A stretch of 64,000 nt of DNA, taken from the NCBI GenBank assembly GCA_965153455.1, contig OZ234501.1:7750001-7814000 (forward strand), read 5' to 3'. This DNA comes from Sphagnum compactum. Its lineage: Eukaryota > Bryophyta > Sphagnopsida > Sphagnales. Shown in pieces: positions 33,461-46,721 of the stretch. Within the stretch, counting starts at the first letter, position 1. Every line of letters begins with the position of its first letter. Both the position numbers and the translations under genes were made by a program. The notes under the pieces were generated by a model. It was not told where the DNA came from and searched no databases. It saw nothing but the letters and a program-made list of their open reading frames with translations.

Positions 33461-36400
33461 TTTTTTTTATACATTTTTCAGTTTTAAACAAAAGAACAAA
33501 TTACACAAACAACGAAACTTTAGTAAGAAGTAATATTCGTTTTTCTAGTGTAGACAAATAGCTTTTACTGAATATCTCAACAAGAGAGTTACTAAACCAA
33601 AAATCTTGGAATGGTTGCCAAATGTTAGGCCCACTCGGTGAATTCTGGAATGTTTTTGGGTATTTGATTGAAAACCAATACAGACTTGAACACTTCAAAT
33701 CTATTAGTGTTTAGTGATAAATAGTCACTTTAAAACAAGTGGAAGAAAGTTAGGCAAATAGCCCACCACTTTTTCTTAAGGAAAACAAATTAATAACAAT
33801 AAACAATTCTACAACATCTCCAAAGCTTACATCACAACAGCAAGTGGGAATAACCACTTCGACACACTTTGCAAAGCTAAAATTTAAGCAAAAACATAAC
33901 TCACTTCATGTGAAAAACTCCAAAGTGCCAAAATCCGTTACAATCATATCAAAAACAAGGATTGAAAAAAAAAAAAGGCCCCTTGAGCTTCCCCAAGAAA
34001 AGACTTCAAGTCCGTTAGAAAATGGTGGGGATCCCCAAAAAATTGAAAATCCCTTGAAATCTTCTTAAACTCCAAGTTGTCCAACCTTATCTTACATTTA
34101 AAACTTGGAATTGAAATTAGAAGTGACAACTAATTTTTTGATTTTATTAATAAACAACTTTTCAAAATCAATAGTGGTTTAAAATCGATAGTATCCTAAA
34201 ATCGATTCTAACTTATGACCGATAGTAACTTAAAATCGATAATAAGTTAAAATCGGTAATAGCCTAAAATAAAATCTAACTTAAAATTGGTTATCACTTA
34301 AAATCAGTAGAAACGTAAAACCGGTAGAAGTGTAAAATCAATTTATATAAAACTGATAAAGTTTGATTTTCGATACATAACTACAACTCTTCACTAAGGG
34401 GCTTTATGTTACCCAACTATCTTAAATATTAAGGAACCTTTGGTCAGTGGATGCTACTCATTTGTAATACTAAGTATTTTGCAACCTTATTGATGGGGAA
34501 AGGCCCATAGTCAAATTTTCTCCCATTGAGTGCCAATGCAACATTCCTATTGAGTTTCCTTTCATTCAGAAATAACTTTCATTTTTAAAGACAACATGAA
34601 AATATTTGCAAAATGACAATTCCTTCAAAATAGCTCCTTGAAAGGGAATGCTCATTTTCAAGTTATGCATTGTGTACCTTAATTAAAACCAATATATGAA
34701 GTGAGAACAGGTCCATGAGTGAAGTTATGTACTTGTGTTGTGAAACCTACCCTTGATCCTATTTGGGCCAAAAACAAAATTACTCCTAAGTTGTGCATAA
34801 GCATTGGTTTTAAAAATTGGATGAATATGGTTATGTTTTGGATTTGATACTTTCAAGATAATTTTGAGTAAAAAATATTAAAGCAACATTAATTACAACT
34901 TATGATCACCTTGAAAATAGTAATATGGGTTGGTTTCATTGATTTATTTTTATTATTACTAGGAAAAGTGCTTGAGTTCACCATGTATTTCATTAGATTT
35001 TTAATGAACAACAAATTAACCGGAATGAATTTGATCAATCCCTTTGGTCAATGAGGATTGATGGATATGGACAATAAATCAAACTTTCTTTTCTACAAGA
35101 AATCTAACCATGTCGCATTCAACAATTGTAGCCACATGTCATCCATATTCTATAAAGTTTATGTACATATATATTTATGCATACAAAATTTGTCCCTTCA
35201 TGTTAAAAAAAACTTGTGTGACTCGATAGTTAACATGTTGAAACCTCTTTCATGAGAGGGATGTGGGTTTGAACTTGAATAAATGCATATGATGCACATG
35301 TATATATATGCACTTATTCAAGTTCAAACCCACATCCCTCTCATGAAAGAGGTTTCAACATGTTAACTATCAAGTCACACAGGTTTTTTTTAACATTAAG
35401 GGACAAATTTTGAATTTAACATGTTCAATGAAAAACTTACTAGAAACCCAAACTTTGAGGTGTATTTTCTTTATCAAAATTTATTCAAATGAAATAGATG
35501 AATGCATGATCTTGAAGCTTATTCAAACATTTTATCCCAAAAAATGTAAGTTAAAAATATTCATATTAAGGTTTCAAAAAATGTTATTGAGAACACCATA
35601 TTTTGAACAAATCAAATTTAATATTTTTACACAATTTTTTGAATTAAAATATGAAATCTTTTAAAGGTGATTCAATTAAACGTGAATTCAAGACCTTCAT
35701 AAAACATTTGAAAATTTTATTTTCATTATGTAACATATAATTATTTTTTATGAATAGAAAATAATGTAATAAAAATCTCCAACCCCAAACCCAAAAATCA
35801 TGACAAAATATAATTTTATTTAATCTTTGAAATTATTATGAACATAATGCATAATTTGTAAAAAACTTATCATAATTATTGATGATGCATATATGATCTT
35901 TCAATTGATCACTTAGTTTTTTTTACAAAAAAACAAAGAAAATAAATTTACATTGAATATCATGTTTACTGTCCAAGTATATGGATACCATCTTTGAGGA
36001 TTAAAAAAATCACTATTGAATCCAAACTTGTGTTTTTACACTATATGTATTGTGTAAAAATTATGACTAAAACATATATTTATATGAGGTTTTTGTTAAA
36101 AATGTAAACCAGTTGGTTACACAAAACTAATAACAACTATTTTTTTCAATATGCATCTTAACAAAATAAACTATTCACAAATTATGGTAGTCTTTGGTTA
36201 ATATCACATTTAATCCATGAACCAATCAATGTTTCATAGTTACACTATATATATAAGGTTGTTGATGAATCATAATATTGTCCCAACATAAAAAACATAT
36301 AAGAAATCCATAATGGAACATAGGAAAAAATGGAAATATGATCAATTATCCTCAAACATAATTTCTCTTTGTTTACAACAAAGTTTTTGCATGGTTTGTA

Positions 36401-39400
36401 AACAAAGTTAGCCTCGCTTGATCCCATCCCACAAAAGTCACAAACAAAATGTTAATAGGTAGTGAGGAATATTAGGTGTTCATGGCCATTTTGATTTGTT
36501 ATTGATGTCCTACAATCTTGCAAAATATGTGCTTCAACAACCAATAATAAAAGAACCACCTGAAAGTTTAATGATCAAGTCACTTTTTCCATTTTCAATC
36601 CATTTGTTTTACACAAAAATCATATACGAAACCACCTACATTGTCACATGTTCATTGTTGAACATTTTGACCAACAACAATGTGTGAAACTAATAGAAGG
36701 TCATTAATCTCTATATCTTTGGGTACTACAACCATTTACTTTAGAAACCATATTTTGCATACCAAGTCTTTTCCTAAATACTCACACATTGTAGCAATGG
36801 CTACCAAATGCAATGCACCTTTGACCCCCTTTGCCTCCAAGGAAAACTAATGTTTACTTTACATATATTTGCAAAAGTGCACAATATTTCCCTACTTTTC
36901 AAAGACCTAGTTTTAAGTTATTTAAGCCAATGCACACATTTAAAACTTTTTTTCAAATGTATAACTTACAAAAGTTAGAATAAATTATCATCCTATTACA
37001 ACTTGAATACAAGTTTCAATTAGTGTAACAACTTGGAGTTTGGTATATACCTTATACCACATGAAAAGTGACGACATGTTATAATAATCCGTCATATAAA
37101 ATGAATAGTTGTACCTTACACATCCTTGTAATATGTATTGTTTAATGCAATATTAAATTCTATTATTGCATGTGGGATTTCAATATACCTTACACTATTA
37201 AATACACAAATTTACTAGCATTGAATGTCCTTTATTGGTTTGTGTATGAAGTTTAATATGCTTATATTTAAAAAAAATTAAACCCATCTATGCGCATCCA
37301 TAAAAAAATCAATTTTTGTCATCAAAACCTTGAACATTGATCAGAAAACATCCATTGTAATTCCTAGTATGGACTTGTCATCATGTGCCTAATAGTCTTT
37401 GACACACCCCAAACTTTTTTAATGATTCAAATGCAAGTCCCAAAATGAAAATAACAGAAGGAGTTGAGGTATGCTCCTTAATTCGCAACAATTCTGGGGT
37501 AAGAAAGGCATGCTAGAACTCTGGGATGTGGATTATGATGAGTGACAAGTAGGTCAATTATTCATATCAATCTGCACAAACCAAACAAGTCGATTAGTGC
37601 ATAATTAGAGCATTTTTGATGCACAGACGAACCATGGGCATACACGGACTCACAAGAGTCACCACAATGCAAACTTGGGGGAAGCCATCACCTTTTCCTT
37701 TATAATATTATCTATGATTCACCACGGAGGCTTCACCCAAATGGTGTTTTTCCCAAGATTCCCAAGTCGGGAGTCTCGCAATTCCCGAAATTAGACTGGT
37801 TATAACATAGTTTTACAATATCTAATTTCCTTAGAAAATTTGTTTATGATTTTCATTGAATTTGAAATGATAACAACTATTCAGAATTCACTATATTTCA
37901 CACCATAAGTTTGAAAATTACAAAACCACCAAGGTGCATTTATGTCAAAGGTGCACCCCCATTACCCTTTAATTTTTAATTTTTAATTCTTTTTATTGAA
38001 TGTTTAATGCTTACAAATAATCAAAATTCAATGACTCTTACATTGCAAGTCTAATAATTATGGAATCACCGTGATGCAACCATATTCATAGAGGCTTTCT
38101 AACAATACCAAAAACATATTGCCATGGCATAATGATTTGGGAGATTTCCACATGACAAATAAACTACATTCCTTTATACTAAGACATTTAATACATTAGG
38201 GTGTGATTTGGCATAAGTCTAAATAATTACAATTTTTTTAAAATTTGTGTTCCATAGAATAGTTAGGAAATTGAGGTTTGATGTCAATTAAATAGAGTAG
38301 AAGTAAACGGGTATTTATCAATGTGAAAATGTTGTTGGAAACCATTTATCACATTATATGGGCACTTGGATTTAATGAGTACAAAGAAGATGTTGGTCAA
38401 TTGGGCATAATGGTTGGGTTGGTGAATGCATTTAAACTAAGACCTATGGTTTAATAGGGTAGTGAAAGAAGTTGTTAGATGACTACAAAAGCAAAATTCT
38501 TTGTGCATACATATGGGCTATATGAAGCATGTTAGAAATTCTAGTAACTAACTTTAGTAAATGAGGTTGATACATTTAACCTCAAAACTTATTTCATGTC
38601 TACTATTTAGGTTAAAAGACCACCTTTGGGATTTGGGAAAGTCATTATTTTGGGGGTTTATAAACATTTTGAAATTAACACTATACAATTTATAACATGG
38701 TCAACACTTTTGAACGTGTAATTGATGGAAGGTCCAAAGGCATTGGTTGAATCAAATGTAAATGTATGAAAGTTGAACAAATAAATTAAAAACAACAATT
38801 CAATTTTCATCAAAAATTTAAATTGAACTATGTGGCTAATTTTGACGTTATAATATATCATTATTTTTGGATAATAAATTGCAATGAAACTATTTCCACA
38901 CACTCTTGTAAGGATAATATGTCACATTCAATTGTAAAACTTGTGTACCACAATTGACATGACAAATTTTAGTTTACATATTCTTGCATCCAACATTTTT
39001 GTATCGTAATGTGAGGGCTATAATGGTCAATGTAATAACTTCCCTTTAAATATTCTTGCAATTGTTTGAAAAAATATTTCAAAAATTAATGAATTGTTAT
39101 TTGCATCAACATCAAGGTGTAAAATCCCGTGTTTAAAGGTTAGTTCACACCTTGAGATAGGGTATTTTTGTGATAAGTTTAAACTCATAATGATAACCCC
39201 ATTCAACTTCACATTAATGACCTACCATCTAACTTGTTACCACTAGTTTTACATTGCATTTGTTTATAAATAAGGATTATAATACCACCTACCAATAGAT
39301 AAGGGGTTAATGCACTATTTCTATTCATAATTTTCTTTTGTTAGTAAAAATGTTACACACACCTATCTCTCCTTTCTACAATGACCTTGTTCTGAAGTTT

Positions 39401-41641
39401 GTTGCAATGTCATTTTTTTTTTCATTATTTGTTGTAATGAGAAATCAACAATTGAACTTGGCTCAACACACCCAATTCCTTTCTTCATCATGAGTTTCCA
39501 ATGTCGCAAGCAAACTAGAGCTATCATGTCATAAATTGATATTTACAAAGTCTTGAAAGTAAAACAAAGGATTTTTTTTCACGTCCAAACAAGGATTACA
39601 TTAAAGACTCCATTTTTTGCAATTTATATGAATTTTTCAATTAAAATTTATTGAGTTAACATTATTTGTTATAGTTGTACTATTTTTTATAAAAAAAACA
39701 CACCATATGGTTTCAATTTTATGCCCCAAAGTTCAACAAGACTTTTTTAAGTCCTTTAAAAACATTTTGTGTGGAACTCCTTAACATGAAAACACCTAGG
39801 TGATGTTTCTGAATGGAAATAATGTTGAACAAGTTTCAAATGGACTATTTGGGAAAGAAAAAACTTTTGGGAAGGTCTTTTACAAGAGGTGCAAAGTTTG
39901 TAGGTGGCATATTTGAATGACATTGATGTTCAATGGTTTTTTTTAAGTGTATGATAGAAATGTATGATGTCAATGTAGATCTTGCAGATGATTGATATGG
40001 TTTGGTTTTTGCAATTGTGAAAGAATGAGGATGTCTCATTTATATTGTTTTGTGATGAATCATGTGACATTCAAAATTGTAAACAGACTTGTCTATTAGC
40101 AACATTTGTTGATTTGGGTAAAAGCACATCAAGCCCCCCAAAAATTGTAATCACAAATATATATTTTTAATATTTAATTTTTCAAATATAATGTATTTAC
40201 ATCACATCTTGAATCATTTAAAATACATTTGATTAACTTTAGACTTAAGCTAGTCATTTTATTTTTGTAAAAAATCAACAAACATTGAAAAACTTATGGA
40301 ATATATTTGTGCGTAATTTTTGGCTAGTATGAAACATGCATATGCTTGGTATTGAGATGTTTAACACTAATCAAAGGTTGCTATTATTACCTAAGGTACT
40401 TACTAGGCTCTCATAAGGCTAGTATTGCCTCAACTCATATCAAGTTGGTTAATATGTGATGTGACATGAATTATTTTCCCATAAAATCATATCAATTTGC
40501 TTTTAAAAACCCTAGATGAAAGGTAAATTCAATTTTGACCCATCTCATGACACTCGTAATTTTTTTGCATTATTGAAAAATAATGGGGTCCCAAAGCAAA
40601 CAAAGAACTAAGTAAATTCGATATGTTTGTTGCAACTTGTGTCATCATGTTGTGGGTATGGAGAAAATTTAATTGGAGGTGGTACCAAGCCTAACCACCT
40701 TCTCAAGAATGTGGGATCAATTGAACTTTGCATCACTTTATATTTACAAATTTAACCCTAATTTTTATTTTAAATTAAAAATATTTATATAAAAAAACAA
40801 CAACAAATAAAAATTTACAAATCTAATTTTTATTTACAAATCTACATGTACGTACTAAAATTTCGAATCTTATTATTTAAGGTTGGTGCTGAAATTTTTA
40901 ATTTTAAGTCTTTTGTCAGATGGTAGTCTAATTACAGGAATTAGAAAACTATTGTAAAATTTTTTCCTGCTAATTTGTAATATAAATACTATAATAATTG
41001 TTAGTTAGCTCCAATAACTTATCAACACTTTTGGTCAAATTATGGTAACTTATTTACAGGAATAACAGCAACTTTGGTGCTACTATATTTTTTCATTTCA
41101 TTGACATAAGTTATTTAAGTGAATTAAGTAATTTATTTTCAAGTTTTCTTATGGAAATTGAATTTCACAATTGAACAATAGTTTTTATGTATAATTCAAT
41201 TAAACAGCCATACCTTTATAAAACTTAATTTAATTCTCACAATTCATTTAATCATTCTCTAATCAATGTAGTTTCATTGTGATAATTTGTTCAAGATCCC
41301 TAAAATAATTGAACCCCAATAATTTTTTGGCATCTGGAAATAAACTAATTATGAGAATTTAACTTTCAAGGTAAAATTTGGTAGACTAGCAACACCATAC
41401 TAATTAGTCAAAGTGTCATGAAATCCACAACCCTAATTTGATGCGGTATTATTAGTCAAATAGTCATGAAATCTGTGTATCAAAAGCAAGCAATAAAGTC
41501 CATATCAACAAGGGTTAGAGATTCCAGAAATGTGCACTTCTGAAATTTGTTAGTCGAAAACAGGGGAAACGCAAAACTAGACATTTTACAGCAAACAAAA
41601 TGAACTTGATATATAGTGACTGACAAGACAGATTACTGGCA
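33461..41641. other. Long AT-rich intergenic region, no gene recognised
   Basis: About 8 kb of AT-rich DNA apart from the inverted repeat at 35184-35412. Around 37400-37830 the base composition is less AT-rich and may be an old mobile-element fragment, but no protein or terminal repeat could be named. Near 34150-34370 a short phrase (TAAAATCGATA/TAAAATCGGT) recurs irregularly. Confidence 0.5.
35184..35412. repeat. 229-bp hairpin of two inverted tRNA-promoter-like (SINE-like) copies
   Basis: Left arm 35184-35288 and right arm 35308-35412 are inverted copies of about 105 bp differing at only a few positions, with a loop of about 20 nt. Each arm holds TGACTCGATAGTTAACATG (A-box-like), then CCTCTTTCATGAGAGG, a self-complementary stem, then GGGTTTGAACTTG (B-box-like with C-to-T changes). 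The layout resembles the 5' head of a tRNA-derived SINE present twice, tail to tail. Confidence 0.75.
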
Positions 41642-43320
41642 TCACCAGTAGTCCATGCAAGAACAAACGCCATCTTTAAAGTGATGAAAGCGATTGGCAT
41701 CCCTCACCATGATGATGGCTCTCCCAACTATTTTTGAAATCAACTTTGTGGAAGTGTGGCAATCTTTGCAAACCCGCAGATTTTTCCTTATTCGAAGAGG
41801 AGTACCAGGAGCTGTGTTGATGAGCCCAAACCCAATAGCCAGTTTCTCGCTATGGTGACACAAATGAAATACCTTTTCTTCTTCTTGCACATTGTCCAGA
41901 ACAAAATCTGTACAAGGTATGTACCCTGCATCATGCATGAGCCCTGACAATCTCTGCAGTTCTGCATGAATTTCAATCATCTAGGGGTGGTCTTGATCCT
42001 CTTCTTCAAACATATGCACCTCATTATTCACTTCAATCTAGGTGTGACCTGGCTGTTTCTTTGCACCTTTTTCCTTTCTCTGCCATTCAACATTCTCACA
42101 GAGATCCCCGTTGCCAGCAGCGGCGTATATGTTTGACACCAGTACATAACCAGCAGCATTTTCAGGCTCCATTTCAAGAATTCATTTGGCAACATGTTCT
42201 GCCATCTCCACATTACCATGAATTCTGCAAGCACCAAGCAAAGCCATCCAAGCAGCCACCTGTGGTTTACAGGGCATAGCCATGAGCATATCTCTGCCTC
42301 CTGTAGATGGCCAGCACAGCCAAGAAGGTCAACCATGCAGGTGTAATGTTCTGATTTTGCAGGAATCATATGGTCTCTGATCATTGAACCATACAAGTGC
42401 ACGCCTTCATCCGCCAGACCTGCATGGCTACAAGCTGACAGAAGACAAACAAAAGTGATATCATCTGGCTGTACACCTTCTTTGCACATCTGTTCAAAAT
42501 ATTTAAGAGCTTCCCTACCATGCCCATGCATGGCACATCCTCCAAGTATGGCATTCCAAGTGACCACATTTCGAGATGGCATCTTGTTGAATACTCTCCA
42601 AGCATCCTCCATGCTCCCACATTTTGCATACATGTCAACCAAGCTATTCCCCACAAAGACATCTGAATCCCATCCATGTTCAATGATCTGCTGATGAATG
42701 CACCTGCCCTCTTCAAGTGCAATCACACTGGCACATGCATTCAGCGCCCCCACAAAAGTAGCAGAGTTTGGCTGCACACCTTCCTGTTGCATTTGTCGGA
42801 ACAGTTCCAGTGCCTTCTGCCCTTGCCCACATTTCACATGTCCCAATACCATGGCACTCCAAGTGACCACATCTCAAGATGGCATCTTGTGGAACACTTT
42901 CCAAGCATCCTCAATGCCCCTACATTTTGCATACATGTCAACCAAGCTACTCCCCACAAAGCCCTCAGACTCCAAACCACTTTAAACAATGTGCACATGA
43001 ACACTCCTGCCCTCTTCAAGGGCACCTATACTGGCACGTGCATTCAGCAGCCCCACAAAAGTAACATAGTTTGGTCTCACATGCTCTTGTTGCATGTGTC
43101 GAAATAATTCCAGTGCCTTCTGCCCTTGCCTGCATTTCACATGTCCCAATATCACGGTGCTCCAAGTGACCACATCTCGAGATGGCATCTTGTTGAACAC
43201 TCTCCAAGCATCTTCAATGCTCCCACATTTCACATAAATGTCAACCAAGCTATTGCACACGAAGACATCACACTCACAACCACTTTGAATGAGCTGTTGA
43301 TGAACAAGCCTCAGCAGACT
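41642..43320 (-). pseudogene. PPR-DYW protein pseudogene, 5'-truncated
   Basis: Relic of a plant PLS-class pentatricopeptide repeat protein of the organelle RNA-editing type. Repeats such as NSLVDMYAKCGSMEDAWRVF and PSRNVVTWNAILGGCAMHGH are clear. The C-terminus is a complete DYW domain with the zinc signature HSEKLA...CKDCH and the terminal residues CMDYW. Five in-frame stops break the reading: 42982-42984 (TAA), 42874-42876 (TGA), 42182-42184 (TGA), 42038-42040 (TAG) and 41981-41983 (TAG). A frameshift lies near 42285-42297, after GHLQEAE. The N-terminal repeats and targeting signal expected upstream are absent. Homology fades above 43320, so the gene is truncated as well as interrupted. 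No intron is seen, as is usual for this family. It cannot make a full protein. Confidence 0.92.
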
Positions 43321-44151
43321 AGGGACTGGGCTAAACAAAGCTTGGAAGCTCCAAGAAACCTAGCAAAAACCTTTGACAATTGCACAACTGAATCAATGTT
43401 TTATATGAAGAGTTCTTCGTGTATGTCTACAACGGAGAAAAACAAAATAAAAAAGAGTGGTTCAAGAATGGGACAATTGAGATGGCAGAATATGTGGAGA
43501 AGTAAACATTAGTGTATATCAGTAGCAACAGAGTCAGTGAGGAAGTAATGCAGCAATGGAAGTTGTGGGATTGTTTGGTGTAACTTGTTGTAACTAGTTT
43601 GAATGCTTTGGGAAATTTGCTGAGAGTGGAGATGCAGAGCTCTAGGATGGAACTACAACCTAGAGTCTCTGCTGTATTAGCCCAATTCAACATTCTTCAG
43701 TACTGTCACAAATAACTGAAGCTTCAGAGAACATAAATCCCTTGATAATGGAAAACTAAACGTGGAAACCTACACCCAATAGTGGGTTTTTCAATCCACT
43801 GTGAAAATAGGATTTATCCTTGTGAGCTTCTCATGTACCTCAACTGAATGTAAAAATTGAACTGTGTCAAAGAAATCAAATCCTAAACCTTAAGTCCTAA
43901 CCCTTTGAGTACATAGAAAAAATAGTGGACCCAACACAAAATTTGAGCTACAAAAGGGTCATAATGCAGAGACTTCATTTAACCCACATTTAGCTATTGA
44001 AGAATCACCAGCTTTGTCGCTGTATATATGTATCATCTGAATGCCTTCTCTCAGCTGTTACACTGTCACGCATTTGCATAGTTGGATTGGATTTGGCTTG
44101 AATGGTTTGTGCTGGGTCACCAAGGTGTCTCAATTGTGGACTCATATTCTC
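43321..44151. other. Intergenic DNA between the PPR pseudogene and PYRR
   Basis: No exon recognised. It should hold the 3' UTR of the minus-strand PYRR gene. I specifically looked for a missing C-terminal PYRR domain here and saw none. Confidence 0.5.
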
Positions 44152-46721
44152 TCAAGCAAAAGTTAACTGTCCCTTGGTCTGACCACTGTAGGTGTGATCA
44201 AATGGAAGATCTGGGAGTGGTTGCAAATACCCACTTACAAGCATATCTCGTCCTACCTACAAAAGATAACAGCAGAAAGAAAGAAACAGCAGTCCATGTT
44301 ATCTTTGGGGAGGAAAAAAAAATTGTGAGCGAATTCCAATTGTTTTCATGCACAACGGCACCTTTTCCACAATTGACAAGCAAGTTGCGACAGCTTTGTT
44401 TCTTCCTACTTTCCATCAATTGCTGAAGGTTGTTACTTAGTGAAAGAAAACCTAAGAAGCTGCTCACATGTTATCATCATACCTTCTCAAATTCCACCTC
44501 AGAAAGGTTTAGCGCTTGTGTCATTTGCACCATTCCAAGTTCTCCAACTGGGGTTGGCGCCAGAACACCCCCAACAATTTTGGGAGCAATAAATGCTAAT
44601 ACCTGCATTGACCCATTCATCACAAAAACAAATCAAGTCATCAAATCTGGTGCGTACTGAACAAATCTCTACAGAATTGTTTTGCACATTGGGTGCCTCA
44701 GCTGAAACCTCTCCAGATCCTTGCAAAGTGTGCAAATCAATGGCATTGCAGATAGCAACACATTCTCAGACAAAATTGCGTTTCAAACTTGCCTTGTGTA
44801 TAACACCACTAGAAATGGCAGGTGCAGAGAGCAGGCCACCACACTCCCACATGATTTGAAGGAATCCTCTTGTGTAGCAATACTCCATTACTCTTCTCGG
44901 TGTCAAGAACTCAAACTCAACCACCTCCACGCCTCGGTCTGTGAGCATCTTTTGGAACTCCTTGCTAGAGCCTTCCTGGGTCATGACAATTGTTGGGGTC
45001 TTGGAAACATCCCACAAATTCGCCTTGTCTGGTAAATCAAGGCCACGTGACATAACAATCCGCACAGGGTGATGCTCTTCTTCTTTCCTTGTTGTCAGAC
45101 TTGGATCTGGTTTTATAGCATATAAAGCAAAGTGAAATACAGTAAGAACAATTATTAGAGAAACAAAGTAATGATGGGCAGAAGAAATGTCAGTTAGCAA
45201 TCTAAGCAAAATACATTCTTGAACTGATTGCATTTCAAAAATGATAAAAGGAACAGGAGGCTCTCAAGAGATGCCATATTCACATTTGATGCATGCTTTG
45301 CAAATCTGCACACACATAAGGGGGAAAGGTTTCAAGAAAGCATACTATCACGACGAACAGTGTTTCCACCCACAATAACAGCATCACTCTGTGCCCGTGT
45401 TCTGAACACCCGTGCCCGAGAAAGCTCACCCGACACCCATGCCGCATGCCCACTACTTGCAGCAATTTTCCCTACAAAACAAATGATGGTTGGTAAACAG
45501 ACTACAGGTACAGACCATGCAATTTTTGGACACCCATCAACTCCAGAGGTGTGATGAGAGAGAGGGAGAGAGAGAGAGAGATGGTGCAGGAGAGAAAGAG
45601 GCAATGGTAGGCATCTTACCATCAAGTGTCATGGCATACTTGAGAAGAGAGAACGGGATTTTGTAGGCAGCTTTATATAGGAGTGGCGCATTGACAACCC
45701 GACAGGATTTCAGAGCTACCTGTCACAACCCATCAAAACTCCCTGAAAACCAAAAAAGGAGCTTCACTGTGCACTAGATGTTCCTGGGAAACATGTTCAG
45801 GAGGACACTTAGAAAGTATCACACAAGAATTTCAGCATTATGCAAAGGGTTCAGAGTTCAGACTATACTGCAATGTTGCCTCTGCTATCCACCAAGTCCT
45901 CTCCAGCCACATCAACATTTAGGCCTGCATGTCTTAAAGCAGTTATACCTCTGCCTTGCAAATGCTCAAATGGATGCCTGATTCCCACCACCACACGGGA
46001 CACACCAGCCTGCCCAGTACCCCAAGTCCACATTTCCCATTCAAATTCCCCACCATTGATACAGCACAAAAAAATTCAAAGCCTAGAGAAAATTATGACA
46101 GCAATTAAGATTCAGAACCAAAAAGCAACAGAATTGGTGAAGGCTCAAGATGGAGTGAAAACTTCCTGAGCCATCCAAGTGTTAACATATCCTTCACACA
46201 CCCAAGAATGAAGAAATCATCAAACAAAAGAGGGTTTGTTAGAGAAGGTTCCAGACCTGCCCATGAAGCTTGGATCAGAAACCCAAAGAGGAGAACAAAT
46301 AAATTACCTGTATAAGAGAAGAGATTGCCGAATCATCACCAAGCCAGTCTGCTGGCTCCAAATTGAGGTAGGCTGTTCCACCTTGAGCATGTTCTCCAGC
46401 TCTTTCAACAGCTTGCAGTTCTGCTGATTTGAACCCTTGGCCATAGAAGAACCCCTCTCCCACAACATGTGGGCCACGGGCTATAACACACCCAGAATTT
46501 GCATGTGGTGCAGTTAAACCCAATGACATCTCTGCAATATCTGCAGCCCTTAACAGATGTACTGAATCGGTATTGCTCTGTACTGGGAACTGTAGTGCAC
46601 ATCCCTGTGCCAGTGCTGCACGTGCAAACATGGCTGCAGGTTTTATTTTCCCCCTTCTGAAATCCTGCAATTCCCTTTCCAAAAACAAAATTTCAGCACA
46701 AATCGTCCTGACATTGATCAT
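44152..46721 (-). CDS. PYRR: Riboflavin biosynthesis PYRR: pyrimidine reductase with inactive deaminase-like domain
   Basis: Plastid enzyme of riboflavin synthesis, reducing the ribosyl side chain of the aminopyrimidine intermediate. Seven exons join in phase: 46721-46308, 46009-45869, 45719-45620, 45471-45346, 45106-44793, 44602-44483, 44256-44152, giving 439 residues. Residues about 53-185 form the deaminase-like domain, but its zinc ligands are gone (KSAELQAV where HAE is expected; LEPADWLGDDSA where Cys ligands are expected). This marks plant PYRR rather than PYRD. The reductase domain follows: AMTLDGKIAASSGHA, SDAVIVGGNTVRRD, WECGG, VLAFIAPKIVGGVLAPTPVG and DMLVSGYLQPLPDL. The reading ends soon after, without the C-terminal COG3236/NADAR-type domain of the Arabidopsis protein. 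The intron after 44793 has a GC donor. The leader before the domain is only about 50 residues, so the exact start is less sure. Confidence 0.93.
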
